A stretch of DNA of 64,000 bases from Perca fluviatilis (GCF_010015445.1 NC_053119.1:1349932-1413931), one strand, 5' to 3'. Numbered from the stretch's first letter, positions 20,001 to 28,872 are shown. A program made the numbers and translations. Notes: generated by a model from the letters alone, not told the origin.

Positions 20001-22281
20001 GGTAATCTGGACTCAGAACCTTCTGGATCTTCTTCAGCTCGTTCTTCACAAAAGTGATGATGTTCTCCTCCAGCAGCTGGAACACAAGATTACATGAATG
20101 ACACAATCAAACTGAAATCATGGAAGCACACATCAGATCTGTGTTGGACAGACTGACATTTTACTGGTCTGAAACGTGCAGCATGGCGATGATTGTGAAC
20201 AGAATAGATGTAAAAGTAGTAGTTGTACATGTACAGACCATACATATGGAGTCCAGGTGTGTTTGATGCTGCTGGGCAGAATGACCACTAGGAACCTCTG
20301 AGCTCTCCTGGTCCACTCTGTGGAGAAATCAGGAAGAATTAGCTCAGATCATGTCTGTCCACGTCCCAATAATACTACAAACAGCCACTCACAGCTCAAA
20401 CAAGCTCATTAGTTTCTCATGAGCAACCGACCTGCAAAAAAAAACTGCAGTCAAAGCCAGGCCTGCTGAGTCGAGGCGTAAACCTCTATATATGGGAACC
20501 CGCTCTACCAACTGAGCTATCCGGACACCCATCGATCTATGTTTTTAACTCTCATCTCATGTAGTCATGAGCTTTGAGTAGTGACTAAAATAATGAGATT
20601 GCGAATACAAATGGCTGAAATGAGTTTCCTCAGTCTAGAGATAAGGTGAGGAGCCAAAATCTATTCAGCTCCTCCTTGAGTCCAAGTGGACACCAGAGGC
20701 ATAAAAATGTCAATATTGGACTAAAACACAACTAAAAAAGGAGTATTGGATCAAAGCAGGTCCAGCAACAGTTGGAGACTGGTTTAACTGGACAACTTTC
20801 AGATGTAAGTAGGGCTGAGCAATATATCAATATTACATTGATATTGTGATATGAGATATTAGAGGTTTTGAAATCAATCAAACAATTGATGCATCGGCTC
20901 ATAATCGATTATTTCTGTTTAAAATTTCATGTAGGCCTAACAACATTTCTGTTTACATATTCTGGTATGTTTTGCACATTCAGGAAGTGCCATGTGCTCT
21001 GTGCTGTATAGTTTTATGTATCCAATTTATTTAGTATTGGAGGACTGCAGAATGTTTTGTTTTTGAAGCTTGAAAAGCTCTGAATTAAATATCCTATATG
21101 GCTTTAATAGAAAAATGTATTTGACGCATCGTGATGCATCAAATCAAATTGAATCGCTGACATGATAATCGTAATCAAATCAAATTGGGTGATCAGTGAA
21201 GATTCACACCTCTACTAGATATCGTCTTAGATTTTGGAAATCGTAATATTGTAAAGGACTTAAGTGTTTTTTTCCCTGGTTTTAAAGGCTGCATTACAGT
21301 AAAGTGATGTCATTTTCTGAACTTACTAGACTGTTGTAACTGTTCTATTATTTGCCTTTTCTCCACTTAGACATTATGTCCACAGTACCGATGATTATTT
21401 ATCTTAAATCTCATTGTGAAGATATTTTGTTAAAGCACCAATTGTCAACCCTAGAATATCACCACAATATCGACATTGAGGTATTAGGACAAGAATATCG
21501 CGATATCTGATTTTCTCCATATCACCCAGCCCCAGATGTAAGAACATAAATGTATGTGAAGAGGAAAGATGCTAAAAATAAACAGTTAAGAAATTAATCA
21601 GTATTATTTTATTAACATCTTACTTCTTTGCAGCAGAAGCTTTCTCTCCTTTAAAATTAATAAGGCAAGGATTTGACCGGTCACTCTTCACGGACAGACA
21701 GCTGGGTCCCGGTTCAGATTCATCACAGTCCAGTAACAGGATGGTCCTGTTAGAAAGAGAGGAATACCCTCAGAGAGGTAAATATACTTGCTCAACACCC
21801 TGCTACAACCTGCACTGCTACTACTATTATTTCTAGTTGAAAAAAAATTGAAATTCTTTCAAATTTCTTTGGTATCATTGCTGCCCTTATGAAGTAACTG
21901 ATGCTGACTTACTCTGCTGTTGGAGAAACTTGATTTTTAAACCACAGCGGCTCCTCCTTAGACCGGTCACTCTTGAAGGACACACAGCTGGGTTCTGGTT
22001 CAGGAGAGTCTGGTCTCTGATGGATCCTAATAAAATCAGTTTGTTATAAACACAAGACAGCCAGAGGTTTGGGTGTGAATAATGTTGGTGCAGTGATCTG
22101 AGTGCTGGACAGTTAGAGATGGTCCTCTCACCTCTGAGCTTTGGTCTGGAGGTCCTGTTCTCCACTCAGAGTAGTTCCTTTGTCCTGTTCTCCACTCAGA
22201 GAGGTTCCTCTGTCCTGTTCCCCACTCAGAGTGGTTCCTCTGTCCTCACACTGATCCATGCTAACACACTCAGCCTTTCAT
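1983..22281 (-). CDS. nlrc3-like: Gene A: NLRC3-like receptor (FISNA-NACHT-LRR), C-terminus broken
   Basis: This is a multi-exon gene whose exons, read leftwards, are 22281-22132 (ATG at 22259), 22026-21913, 21746-21624, 20317-20239, 20076-19866, 19731-17964, 17872-17699, 11258-11085, 5045-4872, 4673-4508 and 2029-1983. Fish NLRC3-like proteins are cytoplasmic STAND ATPases acting as immune sensors or regulators. The NACHT exon has an intact P-loop (about residues 316-323) and Walker B. Damage: the donor after exon 19866-20076 has moved three bases, and LRR exon 4508-4673 has an 8-bp deletion that puts the end out of frame. No B30.2 exon is seen within the window. Introns carry an L1-type LINE and a BEL/Pao element. 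It could be transcribed, but it is probably a decaying or C-terminally altered gene. Exon structure is inferred by comparison with genes B and C. Confidence 0.85.
2213..2338 (+). repeat. (CT)n-rich polypyrimidine tract
   Basis: An imperfect CTCTCTCC tract of about 125 bp that runs into an AG at 2341-2342. It would serve as the polypyrimidine tract of the exon-like sequence that follows. Confidence 0.75.
2343..2642 (+). CDS. Orphan terminal coding exon of an unidentified gene
   Basis: After CCCCAG at 2337-2342 comes one open frame of 99 codons plus TGA at 2640-2642. It starts [15 protein letters not shown] and ends [22 protein letters not shown]. Composition is Ser-, Ala- and Gly-rich, GC is higher than the surroundings, and there is no visible domain. 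It lies antisense inside a 2-kb stretch of gene A that gene B lacks, just before a MITE (2651). It looks like the last exon of a host protein carried in with inserted DNA. I cannot name the parent gene, and whether it is still used is unknown. Confidence 0.4.
   Translation, partial: SKLGSTKIGNAKRSSTKLSNCQPDSASCTGPAPHRQVTGTGALVSLAASVEVMSPEAEGQQGKEPLPVADKFSSIGRNSLDVFSPAREGLSLTASSKLS
2651..2982. mobile_element. MITE with CAGGGTTCATACA ends
   Basis: The element starts CAGGGTTCATACA and ends TGTATGAACCCTG, a perfect 13-bp inverted terminal repeat. CAG...CTG ends suggest hAT. I see no clean 8-bp target duplication. It is non-coding and AT-rich. Confidence 0.75.
2983..3253. other. Non-coding spacer between two MITEs
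   Basis: No exon or repeat I can name. It is part of the 2-kb block present in gene A but absent at the matching place in gene B. Confidence 0.5.
3254..3951. mobile_element. MITE-like element, ends CTGACACACTAACC / GGTTGGTGTGTCAG
   Basis: The left end CTCTGACACACTAACC and right end GGTTGGTGTGTCAGCG are imperfect inverted repeats about 700 bp apart. GACGGCCGAC-like words lie just inside both ends. It is GC-rich and non-coding, with a short (GT)n at 3620-3641. The superfamily is not resolved. Confidence 0.65.
4508..4673 (-). CDS. Gene A LRR exon 10, 8-bp deletion
   Basis: The acceptor TTTGCAG and donor site are kept, but the exon is 166 bp where genes B and C have 174 bp. The missing 8 bp sit about five bases in: B reads TCTGTCAGGCTGTCTG, A reads TCTGTCTG. 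The LRR peptide ([20 protein letters not shown]) is still visible but in the wrong frame relative to the upstream exons. The shifted frame stays open to the exon end. Confidence 0.85.
4872..5045 (-). CDS. Gene A LRR exon 9
   Basis: A 174-bp exon (58 codons, phase 2-2) with acceptor CTCCAG and donor GTCAGG. It encodes one ribonuclease-inhibitor-type LRR pair with the core [15 protein letters not shown]. The symmetric phase lets such exons be gained or lost without shifting frame. Confidence 0.88.
5583..5955 (+). pseudogene. L1/Tx1-type LINE ORF1 fragment
   Basis: Frame 5583-5807 is a heptad-rich coiled coil ([20 protein letters not shown]). The next frame (5731-5955) continues with [12 protein letters not shown], the start of the RNA-binding RRM-like part of L1 ORF1 proteins. 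A frameshift lies near 5760, and the C-terminal half is degraded. ORF1p normally coats the LINE RNA. Confidence 0.7.
6349..10326 (+). pseudogene. L1/Tx1-type LINE ORF2 (endonuclease and RT remnants)
   Basis: The ATG at 6346-6351 starts an apurinic-type endonuclease ([11 protein letters not shown]), cut at 6432 by a hAT insertion and resuming at 7866 ([13 protein letters not shown]). Further EN motifs follow: GGDFN near 8191, SRIDYYLVS near 8383, and SDQAP near 8458, where the usual His of SDH is Gln. RT finger motifs (GGGKTPGPD near 8945, [16 protein letters not shown] near 9170) follow. After a large deletion the C-terminal region ends with a Cys-rich knuckle ([18 protein letters not shown] near 10090). 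Multiple stops and frameshifts. Confidence 0.8.
6433..7857. mobile_element. Non-autonomous hAT element inside LINE ORF2
   Basis: The ends are CAGGGCCGGAATGGGACTCA and the inverted match GGATTGG-like/CAGTCCCGG at the right. An 8-bp target duplication, GTCTCCAG, flanks it at 6425-6432 and 7858-7865. Removing the element and one duplication restores a continuous endonuclease reading frame, which proves the borders. The 1.4-kb interior has no transposase I can see. Confidence 0.9.
11085..11258 (-). CDS. Gene A LRR exon 8
   Basis: A 174-bp exon with an LRR pair ([20 protein letters not shown], then [18 protein letters not shown]). Its acceptor ends TCTTCAG instead of the usual CTCCAG. It is separated from LRR exon 7 by the BEL/Pao insertion and from exon 9 by the LINE. 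Confidence 0.88.
11341..11365 (-). other. Intronic fossil of the NACHT exon 3' end
   Basis: The reverse complement reads CCCTCCAACAAAGCTCTGTA, then AGTG: the last codons and splice donor of the NACHT exon, now stranded upstream of LRR exon 8. Gene C has the same relic at 61053-61080. It marks the left edge of a tandem duplication that created an additional LRR exon. Confidence 0.75.
12017..12201 (+). repeat. BEL/Pao 5' LTR remnant
   Basis: Starts TGTGCAAAAGGCTC and matches the first 185 bp of the 3' LTR with only scattered differences. The match stops at AAGTAAGTTAC. The rest of the LTR, the primer-binding site and the start of gag are deleted. Confidence 0.9.
12202..12971 (+). pseudogene. 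BEL/Pao gag C-terminal part with zinc knuckles
   Basis: Frame 12202-12801 gives the gag capsid C-terminal part ([11 protein letters not shown], then [17 protein letters not shown]). After a frameshift near 12780-12800 the nucleocapsid part follows with Cys clusters ([26 protein letters not shown]). It normally packages the element RNA. The N-terminus is deleted and the two frames are not joined. Confidence 0.8.
13034..14892 (+). pseudogene. BEL/Pao protease-RT-RNase H
   Basis: 13034-13500 contains the C-terminal side of the aspartic protease ([14 protein letters not shown]) and the connector ([16 protein letters not shown]). After a frameshift near 13500-13620 the reverse transcriptase follows ([40 protein letters not shown] with YVDN at the catalytic box). 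RNase H begins near 14560 ([30 protein letters not shown]). It ends at an in-frame TGA at 14890-14892. Confidence 0.85.
14906..16696 (+). pseudogene. BEL/Pao RNase H end and integrase
   Basis: 14906-15343 is the connector to integrase, ending in a TGA. 15356-15649 has the zinc-binding HHCC region ([11 protein letters not shown], then [17 protein letters not shown]). 15734-16696 is the catalytic core ([30 protein letters not shown]) and the C-terminal domain ([20 protein letters not shown]). The core is split by a frameshift near 15650-15734, so no single frame spans the catalytic triad. Confidence 0.85.
16610..17174 (+). repeat. BEL/Pao 3' LTR, 565 bp
   Basis: Starts TGTGCAAAAGGCTC and ends CCCCATTACA, with the TGT...ACA boundaries usual for BEL/Pao. 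The first 185 bp pair with the 5' remnant. The interior has AT-rich promoter-like sequence near 16800-16850. Confidence 0.9.
17175..17698 (-). other. Gene A intron segment, matches gene C 60000-60830
   Basis: The reverse complement aligns with the LRR1-LRR2 intron of gene C, with shared blocks around GGTCGGATCTACTTG and AACGTTAGTCAGCC. Gene C has roughly 250 bp (about 60210-60480) that A lacks. No exon is seen. Confidence 0.65.
17699..17872 (-). CDS. Gene A LRR exon 7 (first LRR)
   Basis: A 174-bp exon directly after the NACHT exon, with acceptor CTCTCCAG and donor GTCAGG. It encodes [20 protein letters not shown] then [18 protein letters not shown]. The first codon is changed (AATG for ACTG, Met for Leu). 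It is followed across the intron by the BEL/Pao element. Confidence 0.88.
17964..19731 (-). CDS. nlrc3-like: Gene A FISNA-NACHT exon
   Basis: A single 1768-bp exon, open throughout, with acceptor TTCATTCAG and donor GTAAGTG. FISNA comes first ([20 protein letters not shown], then [19 protein letters not shown]). NACHT follows with P-loop GVAGIGKT, Walker [13 protein letters not shown], sensor-like [16 protein letters not shown], and the winged-helix region [15 protein letters not shown]. The length is identical to gene B. This ATPase module drives NLR oligomerisation. No disabling change is seen in this exon. Confidence 0.95.
19866..20076 (-). CDS. Gene A exon 5, helical N-terminal segment
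   Basis: Encodes the helical segment [20 protein letters not shown] followed by [19 protein letters not shown], typical of fish NLRC3-like N-termini. The usual donor after GCGCA reads TT instead of GT. A GT three bases later (GTAGGA) keeps phase 1 and would add one codon, so I end the exon at 19866. The next intron is short (134 bp). Confidence 0.8.
20239..20317 (-). CDS. Gene A exon 4
   Basis: A 79-bp exon with acceptor CTCCACAG and donor GTCTGT. It encodes [20 protein letters not shown] then LDSICM. Genes B and C have LDSIFM at the end. Length and phases (2 to 0) equal the paralogs. Confidence 0.85.
20455..20530 (-). repeat. tRNA-derived SINE head or tRNA relic
   Basis: The minus strand reads GGATAGCTCAGTTGGTAGAG, a perfect A-box type tRNA start, then a degenerate B-box region and a poly-T stretch on the minus strand (A-rich on plus) at about 20436. 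It cannot fold as a full tRNA and lies in an intron of gene A. Confidence 0.55.
20600..21620. other. Gene A intron with AT-rich repeat, no exon
   Basis: Between about 20815 and 21540 there are ATATCGATATTG-like words near both ends (CAATATATCAATATTACATT and CCATATCACCCAGCCC), consistent with an old hAT-like MITE ending GGGCTGGGTGATATGG. No open frame is of interest. Confidence 0.45.
21624..21746 (-). CDS. Gene A exon 3, N-terminal repeat module
   Basis: A 123-bp exon (acceptor TCTAACAG, donor GTAAGA) encoding [19 protein letters not shown] then [15 protein letters not shown]. Such PSCxSxKSD modules are repeated exons at the N-terminus of fish NLRC3-like genes. The second half differs from gene B, whose matching exon looks converted. 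Confidence 0.85.
21913..22026 (-). CDS. Gene A exon 2, N-terminal repeat module
   Basis: A 114-bp exon with acceptor TTATTAG and donor GTAAGT. It encodes [20 protein letters not shown] then [18 protein letters not shown]. Symmetric phase 2-2. Nearly identical to gene B 34861-34974. Confidence 0.88.
22132..22281 (-). CDS. Gene A exon 1b: start codon and 10-residue triplication
   Basis: The acceptor CTCTGCAG precedes 22281. A 4-codon upstream ORF (ATG AAA GGC TGA) opens the exon, and the main ATG is at 22259 (MDQCE). The unit [10 protein letters not shown] is repeated three times (DRGTT, DRGTS, DKGTT versions), then DLQTKAQR to the donor at 22131. Gene B has one unit. The start is supported by the identical start in B. 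Confidence 0.85.
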
Positions 22282-22424
22282 CTGCAGAGGAAACACATAA
22301 TTTCTCATTGGCTCTTCTTGTCTCTTTCACATCACTGTCAGTTGAATGCATCATCAGCTGCTGGAGTTCAACTATCAGTCCACTAGATGGAGCCAGGAGG
22401 CTGCTGCCCAGCCACACACTCACA

Positions 22425-23172
<748 letters not shown>

Positions 23173-23221
23173 CTAACTCCAGTCTACACAGCATCAGTTC
23201 ATGTGGACCAAACTCTAGTTC

Positions 23222-24291
23222 ATTTTTCATTGCTTGAACACAGTTTTCAAAACTCTACACACTTATCCCATGACTTTAACCACAACGTGCACAACACTGT
23301 AGATTTACAGCACTTTGTTCAAATGCTAACACACTGCTGTCAGAACTGTTAACTACACATTCAAAACAGAATAGATTTCAGTCTGGTGCCTATCAAACAC
23401 TGCTGATTGCAATTTTAGCTGAAAGCCTAAGCAGGTGTCTTGTTTTAGACTAGTTAGTGAACATATATGGTATTTATACAGAGAAAGCTCAGAAAGCCTT
23501 TTTTTGTATATAAACACCAAATAAGAATGACCGTTTGAGAGAAACAGGTAAAAGAGCAAAGATACCAATATGTCCAGGTAAGATGTCTGAGGTTATGTAC
23601 ACAGCTATAAAAAAAGTGAAAAACACAATATCTTTACAATAGTAAAAGTGCGTTCTTACTGTTTTTCAGAAAGTAATGGAGGTGAAAGCAATAGAAACAC
23701 CACATTCATTTTTATTTAGAGATGATGCAGACATCCAATGTGATGAAGAAAACTTGCCACATGATGCTGGAGAGAGGCAGGATTAGTCACACTATTCTTT
23801 GGTACTGTTACGTATGTACCTTTAGTTTTTTTTCCCACAGTAATTCCATAAACTACTAGAGACAAAATACTTTATTGAAGAAGACTGCTGATTTTCATTC
23901 CTTCTTTTTTACCTTATGTAAAAATTGGTATGTTATACAATCTATATTTTTTCTTAAACAAACTATTGAGTAGTGTCAAGTCACTCAAATTGTTCAAACT
24001 GTAAAGATGAAAACGTTTGTAATTTCTGTATTGGTGTTTGACGCTAGTGTTTTTACCCTCAGTGTGTTCTGTGTGACAGTGTGTGTTATCTCAGTAAGGC
24101 CTGTTCATAGTGTTTGGCTGCACTGAGCCTGTTTTGAGACGTGTGTTAAGAGTTGTGTTGCTTTGAATGAGTTTTGCAGATGATGTGAACTGTTTAGCTC
24201 AGGTGACTGTTGGTAGTGCAGACTGTAGTTAGAGTTTTGCACATGTGACTCCAGTTGTGCACACTGTCGTTTAGCAATCGAAAAAAACTGT
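23222..24291. mobile_element. Non-autonomous mariner-like element, copy 1
   Basis: A roughly 1.07-kb unit from TTTTTCATTGCTTGAACACA to GCAATCGAAAAAAACTGTAA. The two ends are imperfect inverted repeats (TTTTTC..ATTGCT). It is over 90 percent identical by eye to the copy at 24512. I place it with Tc1/mariner-IS630 elements because the same terminus lies near a transposase of that type at 31.6-33.1 kb; this is an inference. Confidence 0.65.
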
Positions 24292-24340
24292 AAACTAAAC
24301 TAACCACAGCTGGAGTTCACCAGTCAAACATTACAGACAT

Positions 24341-24372
<32 letters not shown>

Positions 24373-24398
24373 CGTTACAGACAGACGAGATAAATTAC

Positions 24399-24490
24399 CT
24401 TCAGCTGGAGCTCCACACGGAGACAAAAAGCTGCGACACAAACTCTGGGAAGAGAAAGTAAACTTAAAACAGGAAACAAGAGGAACTGCC
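24399..24490 (-). other. Gene A 5' UTR exon
   Basis: The minus strand reads CAGCTTTTTGTCTCCGTGTG, then GAGCTCCAGCTGAAG before donor GTAATT at 24398. Gene B has the same exon and donor at 33262. The 5' end is not marked in sequence, so 24490 is approximate. The second mariner-like copy begins about 20 bp upstream, so the promoter must lie within or next to it. Confidence 0.65.
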
Positions 24491-24511
24491 CAGAGAGGCC
24501 CAATGTTTTTC

Positions 24512-25540
24512 ATTGCTTGAACACAGTTTTCAAAACTCTACACACTTATCCCATGACTTTAACCACAACGTGCACAACACTGTAGATTTACAGCACTTTG
24601 TTCAGATGCTAACACACTGCTGTCAAAACTGTTAACCACACATTCAAAACAGAATAGATTTCAGTCTGGTGCCTATCAAACACTGCTGATTGGAATTTTA
24701 GCTGAAAGCCTAAGTAGGTGTCTTGTTTTAGACTAGTTAGTGAACGTATATGGTATTTATATAGAGAAAGCTTATAAATAAACTGTACCGTTTGAGAGAA
24801 ACAGGTAAAAGAGCAAAGATACCAACATGTCCAGGTAAGATGTCTGAGGTTATGTACACAGCTATAAAAACAAAAGTGAAAAACACTATATCTTTACAAT
24901 AGTAAAACTGTGTTCTTACTGTTTATCAGAAAGTAATGGAGGTGAAAGCAATAGAAACACCACATTCATTAGTATTTAGAGATGATGAAGACATCCAATG
25001 TGATGAAGAAAACTTGCCACATGATGCTGGAGAGAGGCAGGATTAGTCACACTATTCTTTGGTACTGTTACGTATGTACCTTTAGTTTTTTTCCCCCAGT
25101 AATTCCATAAATTACTAGAGACAAAATACTTTATTGAAGAAGACTGCTGATTTTCATTCCTTCTTTTTTACCTTATGTAAAAATTGGTATGATATACAAT
25201 CTATATTTTTTCCTTAAATAAACTATTGAGTAGTGTCAAGTCACTCAAATTGTTCAAACTGTAAAGATGAAAAAGTTAGTAATTTCTGTATTGGTGTTTG
25301 ATGCTAGTGTTTTTACCCTCAGTGTGTTCTGAGTGACAGTGTGTGTTATCTCAGTGTGTGTGTGTGTGTGTATGTGTTATCTCAGTGAGGCTTGTTCATA
25401 CTGTTTGGCTGCACTGAGCCTGTTTTGCAGCTGATGTGAACTGTTTAGTTCAGGTAACTGGTGGTAACGCAGACTGTAGTTTGAGTTTTGCACATGTGAC
25501 TCCAGTTGTGCCCACTGTCGTTTAGCAATCGGAAAAAAAT
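24512..25540. mobile_element. Non-autonomous mariner-like element, copy 2
   Basis: The second copy of the unit at 23222, in the same orientation, with an extra (GT)n at 25354-25370 and a short deletion near 25420. It lies immediately upstream of the gene A 5' UTR exon. Confidence 0.65.
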
Positions 25541-25577
25541 GTAATCATTGTTATTATACATACATATATTATTTCAG

Positions 25578-26033
25578 CCCAGTCTCACAGCAATTTGTGA
25601 AATGGTTACGTTATTGAATCTATTGATTCGTGAACAGGACACGATTATGTGTTTTTTTCATGTGCTGATCACAAATTTTAGTTTAATGTATTTGTAATGG
25701 GAAGCATATTTCGTTAACACAGCACGACAATGGTAGAGAGTAGTATGAAAAGCAGAAAATCATAGGATATAGCATAGGGAGGGTGGTCAGGGGGGTGGAT
25801 GTGTCAAACAACACAGGACTTTCACCCCGGAGAGCAGGAATCGTGTCCCGCGTGTGGCGGTCTGTCCTGTTGTTGTCGCTGGCGCATGGCGTTTAATTTC
25901 CCCGTTGTTGCGTCCCCCACAGCAGCCCAGTGTCATGGCAATTCCTGAAATGGCAACGTTCGAAAATCGTGACCTGTACATGAATCAATAAATAAAAATA
26001 ACGTGACTATTTACGAACTGCCGTGAGACCGGG
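25578..26033. mobile_element. MITE with CCCAGTCTCAC / GTGAGACCGGG ends
   Basis: The left end CCCAGTCTCACAGCAATTTG is the inverted match of the right end CGAACTGCCGTGAGACCGGG. A further inner copy of the word (CCCAGTGTCATGGCAATTCC) sits at 25925. 456 bp, non-coding, with no clear target duplication. Confidence 0.7.
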
Positions 26034-26387
26034 TTGATTATCTTAATTAATTATTACACACACACACACACACGTGTGTATAATATAATATATACGTGTG
26101 TGTGATGTGCTTTTCTACAATGTGAAAAGAGCGGGTGAATTCAACATTAAGTTGTAACATTTGTAAGGTATTTTATTGTGTAACCTCTCAGTTGAAGGTT
26201 AATTACGGCGTAAATGAACCTAGGGGTTAATAACAGATCTGTACCCACTCTGTTGTTCTCTGGGACATGTTTTCATGCTAATCAAATATGTTTGTAGCTT
26301 GAAAGAAGCTAGCGCAGACCGCTGGTTAGCTTACAATGCTAATAATTGGGGGCACAGAGAAAGTAAAAACAAATCGCTATTTATATA

Positions 26388-26782
26388 GAGTACAGGCCAA
26401 AAGTTTGGACACACCTTCTCATTCAATGCGTTTCCTTTTTATTTTCATGAATATTAATAAGGGAACAAATTCCACTAATGAACCCTGACAAAGCACACCT
26501 GTGAAGGTAAAACCATTTCAAGTGACTACCTCATGAAGCTCATTGAGAGAACACCAAGGGTTTGCAGAGTTATCAAAAAAAGCAAAGGGTGGCTACTTTG
26601 AAGAATCTAAAATATAAGACATGTTTTCAGTTATTTCACACTTTTTTGTTAAGTACATAATTCCATATGTGTTCATTCATAGTTTTGATGCCTTCAGTGA
26701 GAATCTACAATGTAAATAGTCATGAAAATAAAGAAACACATTGAATGAGAAGGTGTGTCCAAACTTTTGGCCTGTACTGTAT
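26388..26782. mobile_element. Tc1-type MITE, copy 1
   Basis: Terminal repeats GTACAGGCCAAAAGTTTGGA and the inverse TCCAAACTTTTGGCCTGTAC. The inner sequence is a short remnant of a Tc1-like element. It sits in the left arm of the palindrome and in the same orientation as copy 2 at 33307, so it is a separate insertion. Confidence 0.85.
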
Positions 26783-27345
26783 GTCAAGATTTTCTAATGC
26801 GGAACCCAGAAGCAGACAAGGACCAGGATAAGGTGAGTTGAATGAAGGTGAGTATTTATTCAGTGATTTGCATGTGGAAGTGGAGGAATCCAGGTGTTGG
26901 AGCAGGCGGCGGAGGTGAGTAGGTTGGAGGGAATGAACAGATCCAACGTTGTTTCTGAAGCAACAGACAACCAGGCAGAGGTGGAGCGAAGAGTCCGGGA
27001 GAGTAACTGCAGACAGTAGAAAAGAAGGTAAGTTCACAGCAATCAGGAGTAACAGAGCAGCTAAACTAACTCTCAGAAAACAGAGGCTTAAACGCAGGCA
27101 CAACATACTGTTAGTGGCTAACGATCCGGCAGGGAATGGATGTCAGGTCAAAGCTTATGAAGTGTGGAGGTGATGATCAGGACCAAGTGTGCTGAGATCT
27201 GACGAGTTGCAGGTGTGTGTGATTGAGTGATCTCCAGCCTGACGACGTCGCCAGGCAGCCATACCGGATGCATTCAGGAAACCTAGGAAAACAGACCTCA
27301 GGACAGAATACAGGCAGAAAACAGACTCAGGAGGCGGGATTCGTG
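26783..27345. other. Insertion of unknown type in the palindrome arm
   Basis: Absent from the right arm of the palindrome, so it arrived with or after the MITE. No open frame or terminal repeat that I can defend. Confidence 0.4.
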
Positions 27346-27496
27346 ACAATGTACCACTAAAAAGTCTCAAAATATCACCAAACTTCAACGGTAGCATAAT
27401 GAGGGTCCTTACATATTAACCCGAAGCATTGAGAACTTTGTAAGTGTACAGACAGTTTATTGAACGAAGAGCTGCGGGAGCTCTGTCAAAGAGCTA

Positions 27497-27531
27497 TGAG
27501 AGAGAGAGAGAGAGAGAGAGAAATAGAGAGA
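27497..27531. repeat. (GA)n microsatellite
   Basis: A GAGA tract of about 35 bp in the spacer of the palindrome. Confidence 0.9.
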
Positions 27532-28215
27532 GAGCTACCGGTAGTTAAGGCAACACATCCTCGTACTTGGGGAAACTGGTGGACATTGTGAAGCTATGGC
27601 CACCGAACAGGAGTGTCTGTTTTGCACGGAGTAGGACCTGTTGCATCAAACACCCAAGAGATGCAGTCTTTGGTACAGTCTGAAGATTTCCCCTCTCTGA
27701 TAAACAGGTCTTTTTTTTTTCCATGTCACGAAAATAAATTGGAGACGGCACCCAGACCAGAGGGACCAGATGGACAGTTATCCACTGAGTAAGTACACTG
27801 GACAAGTTATGCAGGGTGTGATTATTTCCGATATATTGAGAAATGCATTGCCAGCTGTAAGTCATGACTGATTTTCAAGATGGCGGCCGTGTGTAAACAT
27901 GAATGCAAGTGTCTTTATAATCTTTTCAATAAACTGTCTGTACACATACAAAGTTCTCAATTCCTCGGTTTACATGTAGGGACCCTCACTATGCTACCGT
28001 GGAAGTGTGGTGCTATTTTGAGCCTTGTTAGTGGTACAAAATAGTGATCTGTTTTTACTTTCCCTGTGCCCCAAATACTAGCGTTGTAAGCTAATCAGCG
28101 GTCCGTGATAGCTTGTTTCAATCTATAAACACATTTGATTAGCATGAAAACATGTCCCAGAGAGCGATCGAGTAGGTACACATCTGTTATTAACCCCTAG
28201 GTTCATTTTGAAGTT

Positions 28216-28539
28216 ACAGTAAACATAGAGCTTTTATTGTTACAGGAAAAACGGAAGTGAATAAAGTGTGGTATTTTCTGATGGTTGACTGTGTCGGGGT
28301 GGAATAAAGTGAGACGTGCAGTGCCGTCTTGGTTCCGCCATTGGAAGCCCATGTCTTTCTTTTAAAGAAAAACCAGAGTCTAGATGATGTAAGAAACCCT
28401 CAGTTACACATTTAACTATTTTAGAGCCTGTGGACGTTGTTTAATTCATTAATGTGTTTACTTCATCAATGTGTTTACTGTGTTAATGGACTGAGGATTG
28501 GAGGAGGATTCGGTATTCAGTTTCGGATTCAGCACAAGA
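28216..28539. other. Intergenic DNA, nothing recognised
   Basis: No splice-bordered exon, no repeat that I can name. Confidence 0.5.
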
Positions 28540-28660
28540 AGTTTTCCAAAATCTCCACTCTGGCCGGAGTTTTTAGAAAGAGGCAAATTCTCCGTTTGTG
28601 TGTAAACGAAGGGAATAAACAATGGGAAATGTCTGTTTTTCAAAAATAACCACATACATG
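28540..28660. repeat. Interspersed repeat, inverted copy at 33965-34115
   Basis: Shares CCAAAATCTCCACTCTGGCC and TCTCCGTTTGTGTGTAAACG with the other copy in reverse. The pair's midpoint (near 31.3 kb) does not fit the A/B duplication axis, so these are probably independent copies of one element. Confidence 0.6.
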
Positions 28661-28808
28661 TAAATGGGGTATCACATAACTTGCTTGTAAGTTCTACTTA
28701 CTTGCCAATCCTCCCCTGATTTCTGGTTGGAGCTTCCAGCAGATAAGGAACCTTGTTGGGTTCTACCTTCCTGAATCAATCCTTAAGCCCAGATAATCTT
28801 GATGCTGA

Positions 28809-28872
28809 TTCCCATACTGGGAGTTGAACCCTGGGTGAAAACCAGGAATTGTGACCACTAGACCATATGGGA
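28809..28872 (-). pseudogene. tRNA-Glu pseudogene, 64 nt
   Basis: The minus strand begins TCCCATATGGTCTAGTGGTC and contains the Glu anticodon stem-loop CCTGGTTTTCACCCAGG (UUC anticodon). About 8 nt of the variable and T-arm are missing compared with the 72-nt form, so it cannot fold normally. The acceptor stem ends TATGGGA. Confidence 0.75.

Larger units (their letters stand above)
26205..28215. repeat. Large interrupted palindrome
   Basis: Left-arm pieces 26212-26385 and 27346-27470 match right-arm pieces 28040-28212 and 27920-28045 in reverse, about 300 bp per arm (examples: GAACCTAGGGGTTAATAACA; GTCTGTACAC next to CAATAAACTG). The left arm is interrupted at 26388-27345 by later insertions. 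The spacer 27475-27915 contains (GA)n. It is either a long-TIR (foldback) transposon or the junction of the A/B inverted duplication. The arms end abruptly, which favours a transposon. Confidence 0.65.
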
